Positions 1-6,146 of a stretch of 6,413 bases of DNA are shown piece after piece (positions within the stretch are counted from its first letter, which is position 1; every line of letters begins with the position of its first letter). The notes below the pieces were generated by a model. That model saw nothing but the letters and a program-made list of their open reading frames with translations. It did no database searches and was not told where the DNA came from. This DNA comes from an uncultured Clostridia bacterium. GTDB lineage: Bacteria > Bacillota > Clostridia > Oscillospirales > Acutalibacteraceae. The translations under genes and the position numbers were made by a program. The stretch covers positions 1 to 6,413 of the forward strand of contig CALGRR010000057.1 of the NCBI GenBank assembly GCA_937880805.1, written 5' to 3'.

Positions 1-59
1 CTGTGGCGGAAATATACCTTTCAAAACCATATTAATTACTGTTTCAAAAAGTATAATAA

Positions 60-88
60 TTGACACATTTTTTTATTCGTGATAGAAT
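60..88 (+). promoter_or_regulatory. Near-consensus sigma-A promoter of the GH30 gene
   Basis: A perfect -35 box TTGACA (60-65) is followed after exactly 17 bases by TAGAAT (83-88), five of six matches to the -10 consensus. Transcription would begin near base 95, about 23 bases before the ATG at 118. This places the upstream in-frame GTG at 79 outside the transcript and supports 118 as the real start. I see no operator-like inverted repeat over the boxes. The boxes are read directly; promoter activity is inferred. Confidence 0.72.
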
Positions 89-103
89 TATTGCATTATA
101 GTG

Positions 104-111
104 AAAAGGGG
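104..111 (+). promoter_or_regulatory. Ribosome binding site fixing the GH30 start at 118
   Basis: AAAAGGGG lies six bases before ATG 118. It is a modest but well-spaced Shine-Dalgarno sequence, and no comparable site precedes the in-frame GTG at 79. Confidence 0.65.
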
Positions 112-117
112 AAAATT

Positions 118-1533
118 ATGCTTCTGAAAATAATCAGCTTTCTGCTTGCAACGCTTCAGACCTTTTTATTTATGGTGTTTACAACGGATAAAAAACAAAC
201 AATCGGAGTGAATAAATTTGTGACTTATCAGGAATTTGAAGGCTTCGGCACAAGCTCCTGCTGGTGGGCACAGTCCGTTGACGATGATGCAACGGCACGC
301 GAAATAGCACGAAGGCTTTATGATGATGAAACCGGTCTCGGGCTTGATATTTTTCGTTACAACATCGGCGGCGGTGAGCACGATAATCCCGATTGCCGCA
401 TATGGGATGTTAACAGAAGAACCGAAAGCTTTTATGTTTTCAACGAAGAAACGGGCGGATATGAATATGACTTCACCCGTGATGCAAATGCAAGAAGAGT
501 GCTTGATTATGCCGTTGAATACGGTGCAAAAGAAGTTATTCTTTTTTGCAACAGCCCCCATTTTTCAATGACGGGAAGCGGTCACGCCTCGGGCGGTCTT
601 GAGCCGTATTATTCAAATCTTCCCAAAGAAAACTATGCAAAGTTTGTTGATTATGTTCTCACAATAGCCGATTGGTTTGTTGAGCAGGGGTATCCCGTAA
701 CCGCAATTTCGCCCATAAATGAGCCTCAATGGAGCTGGGGCGGCGAATGGGTGGGGCAGGAGGGATGCCATTATACCGCCGATGAAACCGTTGCGGTGCT
801 TGAAGCTTTTGCTCTCGAAATGCAGAAACGCAATTCACCTTATAAGCTCAGCGGACCCGAAAGCGGTCAGCTTTCTCCCGAATACTATGAATATATAGAT
901 AAATTTTTTGCAAGCGAAATTCTGAATGATTTCTGCGATACCTACAGCGGACACAGCTATTGGATAGATAACAATATCCCCGTAAAAGAGGGGGTAGGAA
1001 TAAAATTTGCCGAGCAGTATCCCGGTAAGAAGCTTGAAATGAGCGAATGGTGCGAGCTTCCGATGAATCTTGATTCAACAACAATCGAAAGCGGGCTCTA
1101 TATGGCAAACATCATTGTTCAGGATTTAACGCTTATGAATGCCGTTTCGTGGCAGAGCTGGACCGCCGTTAACGGTGACGGGGTTATGGACAGAATAAAC
1201 GGAGAGATTGTGAATTACAGCCGCTATTATGCCTATAAGCAGTTTTCTTCATTTATAAAAACGGGTATGACACGCATTGAGGTTATGGACAGCCTCAAAG
1301 AAAACAGCAAGCTTGCCTGCGTCGCTTTCAGAAATGCGGAGCAGACGGTTATTGTTATTGTCAATAATTCGGAAGACTCCGCAAACATAAAGCTTGCGGG
1401 ATATTATAAAAACGAAAAGATTTACCGCACAGATGCCGATAATAACTGTGCAGAGGTTTATTCGGGAGATTTTGAGGGCAAAACCCAACTCCCCGCAAAG
1501 AGCATAACAACGTTTGTGCTTGAAAACATATAA
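118..1533 (+). CDS. GH30-like glycoside hydrolase (possible beta-1,6-galactanase type)
   Basis: This 471-residue protein looks like a retaining glycoside hydrolase of family 30 in clan GH-A. Seen in the sequence: the early barrel motif FEGFGTS (40-46), FRYNIGGG (79-86), the acid/base glutamate E202 in INEPQWSW, and the likely nucleophile E310 in MSEWCE, 108 residues later. SWQSWTAVNGDG (344-355) and the RYYAYKQF stretch (369-376) end the barrel, and about 90 C-terminal residues fit the small beta-sandwich domain of GH30 enzymes. The NEPQWSW...QEGCHY block most resembles the GH30_5-like group, which includes enzymes cutting beta-1,6-galactan side chains of plant arabinogalactan. That substrate is an inference; a beta-glucosidase or xylanase specificity is not excluded. 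Residues 2-22 are hydrophobic with one lysine and no AxA site, suggesting a signal anchor or atypical signal peptide. There is no carbohydrate-binding module or cell-wall anchor, and no sugar transporter or regulator lies nearby. It appears monocistronic. Confidence 0.85.
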   Translation: MLLKIISFLLATLQTFLFMVFTTDKKQTIGVNKFVTYQEFEGFGTSSCWWAQSVDDDATAREIARRLYDDETGLGLDIFRYNIGGGEHDNPDCRIWDVNRRTESFYVFNEETGGYEYDFTRDANARRVLDYAVEYGAKEVILFCNSPHFSMTGSGHASGGLEPYYSNLPKENYAKFVDYVLTIADWFVEQGYPVTAISPINEPQWSWGGEWVGQEGCHYTADETVAVLEAFALEMQKRNSPYKLSGPESGQLSPEYYEYIDKFFASEILNDFCDTYSGHSYWIDNNIPVKEGVGIKFAEQYPGKKLEMSEWCELPMNLDSTTIESGLYMANIIVQDLTLMNAVSWQSWTAVNGDGVMDRINGEIVNYSRYYAYKQFSSFIKTGMTRIEVMDSLKENSKLACVAFRNAEQTVIVIVNNSEDSANIKLAGYYKNEKIYRTDADNNCAEVYSGDFEGKTQLPAKSITTFVLENI

Positions 1534-1534
1534 C

Positions 1535-1565
1535 AAAAGGAGCTGCCTTGCCGGCAGCTCCTTTT
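1535..1565. terminator. Bidirectional rho-independent terminator
   Basis: A perfect 13-bp stem pairs AAAAGGAGCTGCC (1535-1547) with its complement (1553-1565) around the five-base loop TTGCC. The stem carries an A-run on its left side and a T-run on its right, so it can terminate transcripts from either direction. It starts one base after the hydrolase stop codon and ends two bases before the stop of the convergent lipoprotein gene, so both genes very likely share it. Confidence 0.9.
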
Positions 1566-1567
1566 CT

Positions 1568-2431
1568 TTATCCCGTGATTGATTTCGGGTCGTTTGTATA
1601 GATTACTTCGAGAGTTTTGGTTGTTTGATTATACAGCATAAAAGCGGCAAGGCTTTCATCTTTAATCATATCGGTGCTGATTACCGAACAGTCGTCAAGC
1701 ATCTCGGAGGCAAATCCGCCCTCAAAGCCTGCGGCAACGAGCTTGTCGCAGTATTCATAAAAATCATCAAGCGATACGCCGATATATGCATCTCTGAAGC
1801 GGATATGCCATTGCCAGATGATGTGCTCGGGCTTTCCGTGATAATCGTTTGTCTGGTCAACCTCCGAATTGGCACCTGCGTAAATTCCCATCTTTCTTGC
1901 GGGAAAATCAAAAGCGGGAAAATAATCCTTAAGACCTTCAGGAAAAGCCGAAAACTTTTCAACAATATCAAGGCTTATTTTCAAATCGCCGTTATCCTCA
2001 TAAGAGCTTTCGTTGATAACAACGGTATATTTTTCGCTTCTCCAGCCGCCGCGGAAGCCGTCATCATAAAATGTTCCGTTTGCTATTTTTTTGAATCCGC
2101 CGAAAAAGCCGAGACCGATAAGTGAATTTGCAAAGTTATAAAACTCATTTTCGGGGCAGGAAAAAACAAGCCTTGTTATATCGTGGCATATTTCCGAATA
2201 TTCATTTTCTGCGGGAATAAGTGTAACATATTCGCCGTAGGCATTATTAGGCGGGGGCGGAAAATCAGCAGGTATAAGCTTGCTTTCCCATTCGGTTATA
2301 TAATTAATTCCTTTTGTTGTTGATTCCTGAACCGTTGTTGTTTCATTTTGCTCTTCACCGTTGTTTTTATCCGAGCAGGCACAAAGAAAAATCATTGATA
2401 AGGCTATAATTAATGCGGTTATTCTTTTCAT
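1568..2431 (-). CDS. Lipoprotein of unknown function with duplicated domain
   Basis: The 287-residue product begins MKR, followed by a hydrophobic stretch and the lipobox L-C-A-C with the lipidated cysteine at 19. A polar linker rich in Thr, Glu and Asn (20-45) follows, as is usual for lipoproteins tethered to the outer face of the membrane. The rest seems to be two related halves of about 110 residues (52-160 and 168-281). Each opens near a proline-rich FP motif, passes through an acidic-aromatic helix (ENEFYNFANSL at 94-104, LDDFYEYCDKL at 221-231), reaches a matching GF-x-GGF turn (108-113, 235-240) and ends in beta-rich sequence. I recognise no catalytic motif and cannot assign a function; adhesion, envelope sensing or ligand binding are all possible. 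A strong GGAGG ribosome site (2439-2443 on the other strand) sits seven bases before the ATG. The gene is transcribed alone, divergently from the pseudouridine synthase gene. Confidence 0.85.
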   Translation of the reverse strand: MKRITALIIALSMIFLCACSDKNNGEEQNETTTVQESTTKGINYITEWESKLIPADFPPPPNNAYGEYVTLIPAENEYSEICHDITRLVFSCPENEFYNFANSLIGLGFFGGFKKIANGTFYDDGFRGGWRSEKYTVVINESSYEDNGDLKISLDIVEKFSAFPEGLKDYFPAFDFPARKMGIYAGANSEVDQTNDYHGKPEHIIWQWHIRFRDAYIGVSLDDFYEYCDKLVAAGFEGGFASEMLDDCSVISTDMIKDESLAAFMLYNQTTKTLEVIYTNDPKSITG

Positions 2432-2454
2432 AGCAAAACCTCCGTTTGATTTAG

Positions 2455-2484
2455 ATTATCATATAAATCAAATTTTTTCAACAA
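2455..2484 (-). promoter_or_regulatory. Possible promoter of the lipoprotein gene
   Basis: Read on the minus strand, TTGTTG (2484-2479) is followed after 18 bases by GATAAT (2460-2455). The -10 matches five of six consensus positions and the -35 keeps the TTG core. Transcription would start near 2448, leaving a leader of about 17 bases that still includes the GGAGG site. Spacing and the -35 match are only fair. Confidence 0.4.
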
Positions 2485-2488
2485 TCGG

Positions 2489-2517
2489 TTGTATAAAAAA
2501 CAAATATTTGCTATAAT
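2489..2517 (+). promoter_or_regulatory. Extended -10 promoter of the pseudouridine synthase gene
   Basis: A perfect TATAAT (2512-2517) carries the extended -10 element TG (2509-2510) one base upstream. A weak -35, TTGTAT (2489-2494), lies at the ideal 17-base distance. The predicted start near 2524 precedes the ribosome site at 2526. The -35 lies within a few bases of the -35 of the opposing lipoprotein promoter, so the two divergent promoters are packed back to back. Confidence 0.62.
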
Positions 2518-2525
2518 CAAACGGC

Positions 2526-2535
2526 AAAGGAGGTG
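2526..2535 (+). promoter_or_regulatory. Full-length Shine-Dalgarno site
   Basis: AAAGGAGGTG matches the 3' end of 16S rRNA across its whole length and ends five bases before ATG 2541. It fixes this start and suggests efficient initiation. It begins only about two bases after the predicted transcription start, so the leader is very short. Confidence 0.75.
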
Positions 2536-2540
2536 GGCAT

Positions 2541-3416
2541 ATGCCGAGAAAAATCGATTACACCGTAACCGAAGAGTATGACGGAAGAAAAGCAATTCAT
2601 TTTCTAAGAGGTCATTGCGGAATTTCTTCAAGGCTTATGCGTACCGTTAAATTTGCCAAAGACGGTATGCTCTGCAACGGTGAGCATATCCGCACTATTG
2701 ATAAGGTTAAATGCGGGGATATTATAACAATCTGCATTCCCGATGATGAACCGCAGATTGAATTGCAGAATGTGAAGCTTGATATTCTCTATGAGGATGA
2801 CGATATTCTTGTTATAAATAAATCACCGTTTATGGCGATGCATCCCACCCATAACCATCAGGGCGATACGCTTGCAAATGCGGTTGCGGGTTATCTTTCG
2901 TCAAAGGGAAAATACGCCGCCTTCAGAGCAGTCGGAAGGCTTGATAAAGGCACCTCGGGCGTTGTTGTTTGTGCACTCAACAAGCTTTCTGCCGCAAAGC
3001 TTTCAGGAGAAATCAAAAAAGAATATGTTGCACTTGTAAAAGGCGAGCTTGACGGAAGCGGCACGGTTGATGTTCCGATTTACCGCCCCGACCCTATGAA
3101 AACTCTGCGTGCGTGCTCATATGAGCTTGGCGTTGAAGAGGCACTTACGCATTGGACAGTTGAGAAAAAGTTCAAGGGAGCAACGCTCATAAGGCTCAAC
3201 CTTGAAACGGGCAGAACGCATCAGATAAGGGTTCATATGGCTTTCAGCGGTCATCCGCTTGCGGGCGATGATATGTACGGTGATTTTATGACAGAAATCG
3301 GTCATCAGCTTCTGCATTGCCGCAAATGTTCATTCATTCATCCCGTTACGCAAGAGAAAATGGAGCTTGAAGCACCGCTTTTTGAAGACTTTGAAAACGC
3401 TTTGAAATCTGAATAA
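2541..3416 (+). CDS. RluA/RluD-family RNA pseudouridine synthase
   Basis: The 291-residue product has the two-part build of the RluA family, which isomerises uridine to pseudouridine in 23S rRNA (or tRNA) in the cytoplasm. Residues 11-65 resemble an S4 RNA-binding domain (GRKAIHFLR, then CNGEHIRTIDKVKCGD). The catalytic domain starts near 80 with LYEDDDILVINKSPFMAMHPT and contains the signature GRLDKGTSG (132-140), where D135 is the catalytic aspartate. The second conserved block, LETGRTHQIRVH (221-232), runs into GHPLAGDDMYG (237-247). The length is normal for RluD-like enzymes. The residue before RLD is glycine where E. coli RluA and RluD have histidine, a position that varies in the wider superfamily. 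The exact uridine modified cannot be told from sequence. The gene has its own promoter and no obvious partner; no strong terminator follows it, so some read-through into the ABC operon is possible. Confidence 0.92.
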   Translation: MPRKIDYTVTEEYDGRKAIHFLRGHCGISSRLMRTVKFAKDGMLCNGEHIRTIDKVKCGDIITICIPDDEPQIELQNVKLDILYEDDDILVINKSPFMAMHPTHNHQGDTLANAVAGYLSSKGKYAAFRAVGRLDKGTSGVVVCALNKLSAAKLSGEIKKEYVALVKGELDGSGTVDVPIYRPDPMKTLRACSYELGVEEALTHWTVEKKFKGATLIRLNLETGRTHQIRVHMAFSGHPLAGDDMYGDFMTEIGHQLLHCRKCSFIHPVTQEKMELEAPLFEDFENALKSE

Positions 3417-3461
3417 TTATCCGAAATCTGATATTATTTATTATAAAAATACAATTTATTC

Positions 3462-3489
3462 TTGATTTTTTGAAATATGATGTTATAAT
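3462..3489 (+). promoter_or_regulatory. Extended -10 promoter of the amino-acid ABC operon
   Basis: TATAAT (3484-3489) is a perfect -10 box preceded by the TG element (3481-3482) and, 16 bases upstream, by TTGATT (3462-3467), four of six matches to the -35 consensus. The region upstream is very AT-rich. Transcription would start near 3496, giving a leader of about 27 bases, too short for a T-box or riboswitch. Confidence 0.72.
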
Positions 3490-3509
3490 GGTGTCATCAA
3501 ATTAATATT

Positions 3510-3514
3510 GGAGG
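3510..3514 (+). promoter_or_regulatory. Ribosome binding site fixing the binding-protein start at 3523
   Basis: GGAGG lies eight bases before ATG 3523. The in-frame TTG at 3508 overlaps this site and cannot be the start; beginning at 3523 also gives a normal MKK lipoprotein signal peptide. Confidence 0.88.
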
Positions 3515-3522
3515 AAAAACCA

Positions 3523-4329
3523 ATGAAGAAAATTGCTAAAATTCTTGCAATCGTTATGATAGTTGCTCTTGCTGTAACAGCCTTCTGTGCTTGCGGCGAT
3601 AACAACAAAAACAACGGTGCAAATGATGTAACAACAACTGCTGCAAACGGCGAGCAGACTCCCGCTGCAGGCAAGCTCATTATGGGCACAAACGCTGCTT
3701 TCCCTCCCTATGAGTATTATGAAGGCGATAAAATCGTAGGTATTGATGCAGAGGTTGCTGCTCTTATCGCAGAAAAGCTCGGTATGGAGCTTGAAATCAA
3801 GGATATGGATTTCAACGGTATTATAAGTGCTGTTCAGAACGGTGTTGTTAACATCGGTATGGCAGGTATGACAGTTAACGAAGAAAGACTTCTCAGCGTT
3901 GATTTCTCAACAAGCTACGCAAAGGGCGTTCAGGTTGTTATCGTTAAAGAAAATTCAGGCATTGCAACTCTTGACGACCTTGAAGGTAAGCTTATCGGTG
4001 TTCAGGAAGCAACAACCGGTGACATCTATTCAACAGATGATTTCGGCGAAGAAAATGTTAAGAGATACACAAACGGTGCTGCTGCGGTAGCTGCTCTTCA
4101 GAGCGGTATTGTTGATGCAGTTATCATTGATAACGAGCCTGCAAAGGCATTTGTTGCAGCTAACGAGGGCCTTGCAATTCTTGAAACAGCTTATGCTGAA
4201 GAAGATTATGCAATCGCAGTTGCAAAGGGCAACACAGAGCTTCTCACCAAAATCAACAACGCTCTTGCAGAGCTTACTGCAGACGGTTCAATCCAGAGAA
4301 TTGTTGATAAGTATATCCCCGCTGAATAA
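3523..4329 (+). CDS. Amino-acid ABC transporter substrate-binding lipoprotein
   Basis: This 268-residue protein is a family 3 solute-binding protein (SBP_bac_3 fold), the outside receptor of a polar amino-acid importer. It has a lipoprotein signal peptide (MKKIAKILAI onward) with a likely lipidated cysteine at 24 in F-C-A-C, then a low-complexity linker rich in Asn, Thr and Ala (26-49). The two-lobe binding domain starts at LIMGTNAAFPPYEYY (52-66). Family landmarks are GIDAEVAALIAEKLG (73-87), MTVNEERLLSVDFS (116-129), in which R122 is the expected ligand-carboxylate contact, the hinge segment GVQEATTGD (159-167), and DAVIIDNEPAKAF (198-210), in which D203 is a candidate contact for the amino group. 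The ligand cannot be named; a basic or polar amino acid is plausible. Codons are strongly biased to GCT/GCA, AAC and GTT, consistent with high expression. It is the first gene of the operon, with permease and ATPase downstream. Confidence 0.94.
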   Translation: MKKIAKILAIVMIVALAVTAFCACGDNNKNNGANDVTTTAANGEQTPAAGKLIMGTNAAFPPYEYYEGDKIVGIDAEVAALIAEKLGMELEIKDMDFNGIISAVQNGVVNIGMAGMTVNEERLLSVDFSTSYAKGVQVVIVKENSGIATLDDLEGKLIGVQEATTGDIYSTDDFGEENVKRYTNGAAAVAALQSGIVDAVIIDNEPAKAFVAANEGLAILETAYAEEDYAIAVAKGNTELLTKINNALAELTADGSIQRIVDKYIPAE

Positions 4330-4343
4330 TAAAAATTTGAAGC

Positions 4344-4373
4344 ATCAAGGGCAGGCTTCCGCTTGCCCTTGAT
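4344..4373 (+). terminator. Intercistronic hairpin (partial terminator or mRNA stabiliser)
   Basis: ATCAAGGGCAGGC (4344-4356) pairs with GCTTGCCCTTGAT (4361-4373) as a 13-bp stem with one G-U pair and a TTCC loop. It lies 15 bases after the binding-protein stop and 16 bases before the permease start. Only three Ts follow the first A-T pairs, so full termination is unlikely. In similar operons such hairpins cause partial termination or protect the upstream message, giving more binding protein than membrane parts. That role is inferred here. Confidence 0.75.
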
Positions 4374-4389
4374 TTATGAAAGGCAGAAT

Positions 4390-5244
4390 ATGAGAGATTT
4401 CAGAATGTCCGGAAAAACGCTCGCAGTTCTGATTATTACGCTTGCCGCAATGCTTATTGCCTGCTTTGCTGTTCCTGCATTTGCATCTGCAACAGAAACG
4501 GTAACGGAGTCGGCAGGCTTTTTTGAAACTGTATTAGAAACTGTCAAGAGCTTTTTTATTGAACTTAATAATGATATAAACAATGTTCTAATCAAAAATG
4601 ATAATTATAAGCATATCACCGACGGTTTGCTTATAACAATCGAAATCACTTTTGCTGCACTGCTTATCGGTCTTGCTCTGGGATTCGTTGTTGCGATAAT
4701 CCGTTCAACACACGATAAAACGGGCAAATTAAAGCTTCTCAATGCAATATGCAAGCTTTATCTGACGGTATTCAGAGGAACACCCGTTATTGTTCAGCTT
4801 CTCATAATTTATTATTTATGGCTCGGTCAGCACGGCGTTCACGAAAACATTGCGGCAGTTATTGCGTTCGGTGTGAATTCGGGTGCATATGTTGCGGAAA
4901 TTGTGCGTTCGGGCATAATGTCTATTGATAACGGTCAGTTTGAAGCGGGCAGAAGTCTTGGCTTTTCTTATGTAAGAACAATGGTTTATATTGTTCTTCC
5001 GCAGGCACTCAAAAACACATTGCCCACTCTCGCAAATGAGTTTATTGTTCTTCTTAAAGAAACATCGGTTGCAAGCTTCATTGCCGTTAAGGATATGATG
5101 AAGGGCGCAAACGCACTTGTTGGCTTTACATACAATATGAATGTTCCTTATCTTACCGTTGCACTTATTTATCTTGTTCTTGTTCTTCTTCTCCAGAAGG
5201 GTGTAAGCTTGCTTGAAAGGAGGCTTCGTAACAGTGACCACTGA
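4390..5244 (+). CDS. Amino-acid ABC transporter permease (HisMQ family)
   Basis: The 284-residue product is the membrane channel of the importer. The core from about residue 73 carries the family marks: DGLLITIEITFAALLIGLAL (78-97) as first core helix, VFRGTPVIVQLL (127-138), and the ATPase-coupling EAA loop, E185-A-G-RSLG with LP at 203-204, followed by PTLANEFIVLLKETSV (212-227). Four to five hydrophobic segments follow the family pattern. With only one permease gene present it probably works as a homodimer. The first 72 residues are extra compared with typical 215-230 residue family members: a hydrophobic stretch (11-32) ending in AFASA at 30-34, like a signal-peptidase site, then an acidic amphipathic segment. 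ATG 4390 is chosen because a weak AAAGG (4379-4383) precedes it by six bases; the in-frame TTG at 4363 lies inside the intercistronic hairpin. An internal Met at residue 6 is a less likely start. The 3' end overlaps the ATPase gene by 11 bases, which suggests translational coupling. Confidence 0.93.
   Translation: MRDFRMSGKTLAVLIITLAAMLIACFAVPAFASATETVTESAGFFETVLETVKSFFIELNNDINNVLIKNDNYKHITDGLLITIEITFAALLIGLALGFVVAIIRSTHDKTGKLKLLNAICKLYLTVFRGTPVIVQLLIIYYLWLGQHGVHENIAAVIAFGVNSGAYVAEIVRSGIMSIDNGQFEAGRSLGFSYVRTMVYIVLPQALKNTLPTLANEFIVLLKETSVASFIAVKDMMKGANALVGFTYNMNVPYLTVALIYLVLVLLLQKGVSLLERRLRNSDH
5216..5223 (+). promoter_or_regulatory. Ribosome binding site fixing the ATPase start at GTG 5234
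   Basis: AAAGGAGG, inside the end of the permease gene, lies ten bases before GTG 5234. The longer frame opening at TTG 5213 would start upstream of this site, so the GTG is the better start. Confidence 0.8.
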
Positions 5245-5974
5245 TAATGTTGTTATAAAAGTATCCGATTTGCAGAAAAGCTTCGGTTCACTCGATGTTC
5301 TCAAGGGAATAAATACCGAAATCAAAAAAGGCGAAGTGGTTGTTGTTATCGGTCCTTCGGGCTCGGGTAAATCAACATTTCTCCGCTGCCTTAACAGACT
5401 TGAAGAAGCAACCGGCGGAACAATCAAATTCAACGGTGTAAACATTACCGATAAAAAAGTTAATATCAATAAACACCGTGAAAAAATGGGAATGGTTTTT
5501 CAGCAGTTCAATCTGTTCAATAATCTCACCATTCTTAAGAATATCACTCTTGCACCCGTGAAGCTCGGCCTTATGGGCAAAAAAGAGGCAGAAGAAAAGG
5601 CAATGGAATTGCTTAAAAGAGTAGGCCTCGAAGATAAGGCAAATGCTTATCCTTCACAGCTTTCGGGCGGTCAGAAGCAGAGAGTTGCCATTGTGCGTGC
5701 TCTTGCGATGAACCCCGAGGTTATGCTCTTTGACGAGCCCACATCCGCACTTGACCCCGAAATGGTAGGCGAGGTTCTTGATGTTATGAAGGAGCTTGCA
5801 CGTTCGGGAATGACAATGGTTGTTGTTACCCACGAAATGGGCTTTGCAAAAGAGGTTGCCGACCGAGTGGTATTCATGGACGAAGGCAAGATAGTTGAGC
5901 AGGGAACTCCCGAGCAGATATTCACTTCACCCAAGAGTGAGCGACTCAAGGATTTTCTTGCAAAGGTATTGTAA
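5234..5974 (+). CDS. Amino-acid ABC transporter ATP-binding protein (GlnQ/HisP type)
   Basis: From the GTG start the product is 246 residues, the normal size for this family. It hydrolyses ATP on the inner face of the membrane to drive amino-acid uptake through the permease encoded just upstream. All nucleotide-binding elements are present: Walker A GPSGSGKST (40-48), Q-loop glutamine at about 90 in MVFQQFNLF, ABC signature LSGGQKQR (143-150), Walker B VMLFDEP (163-169) with catalytic E168, D-loop SALD (171-174), and H-loop histidine H200 in VVVTHEMGFA. The QQFNLFNNLT segment and the TPEQIFTSPKSERLKDFL end are typical of the polar amino-acid (PAAT) group rather than other importers. There is no C-terminal regulatory domain, unlike methionine importers. 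It overlaps the permease by 11 bases, so production of the two is probably coupled, and it is the last gene of the operon. Nothing in it appears damaged. Confidence 0.96.
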   Translation: MTTDNVVIKVSDLQKSFGSLDVLKGINTEIKKGEVVVVIGPSGSGKSTFLRCLNRLEEATGGTIKFNGVNITDKKVNINKHREKMGMVFQQFNLFNNLTILKNITLAPVKLGLMGKKEAEEKAMELLKRVGLEDKANAYPSQLSGGQKQRVAIVRALAMNPEVMLFDEPTSALDPEMVGEVLDVMKELARSGMTMVVVTHEMGFAKEVADRVVFMDEGKIVEQGTPEQIFTSPKSERLKDFLAKVL

Positions 5975-5989
5975 TATAATAAAAGAGTA

Positions 5990-6025
5990 AAAAAGTCTGT
6001 TTTGTTGTTTCAAAGCAGACTTTTT
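5990..6025 (+). terminator. Rho-independent terminator of the ABC operon
   Basis: A 15-bp stem pairs 5990-6004 with 6011-6025 (core GTCTG/CAGAC, one G-U pair) around a six-base loop TTGTTT. The right arm ends in five Ts and is followed by CTTTC. It starts 15 bases after the ATPase stop codon. Its A-rich left side means it could also act on transcripts from the other strand. Confidence 0.9.
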
Positions 6026-6146
6026 CTTTCCTATGATAACGGGATGCAACGGCAGCGGTGTTACCCATAAAACTATCGCAAAATATTTAAGTTAAAGCTG
6101 TTTATTCACCCGTATTTGTGGCAAAAATCAACTGATCAATAATAAC

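Noticed and set aside
1..59. End of an upstream gene, or a second promoter using TATAAT at 52-57
   Set aside because: Short open frames exist in all frames but none shows a recognisable protein end, and no -35 box lies at proper distance from this TATAAT.
79..117. GTG start 13 codons upstream for the GH30 gene
   Set aside because: It falls between the -35 and -10 boxes of the promoter, upstream of the predicted transcript start, and has no ribosome site.
1625..2125. 166-codon open frame on the plus strand within the lipoprotein gene
   Set aside because: No ribosome site or recognisable domain; the opposite strand encodes a protein with a lipoprotein signal, strong ribosome site and internal repeat.
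4363..4389. TTG start nine codons upstream for the permease
   Set aside because: It lies in the right arm of the intercistronic hairpin with no ribosome site; ATG 4390 has AAAGG at good spacing.
5213..5233. TTG start seven codons upstream for the ATPase
   Set aside because: It precedes the AAAGGAGG site that clearly serves GTG 5234, and the shorter form has the normal family length.
4816..5469. 217-codon open frame on the minus strand across the permease and ATPase genes
   Set aside because: It lies opposite two well-supported genes with all family motifs, its translation resembles no protein, and it is an expected shadow of their codon pattern.
6116..6143. Possible promoter TTGTGG/AATAAT before the Clp-domain gene
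   Set aside because: The -35 match is poor and the transcript would start near 6150, cutting into the ribosome site.
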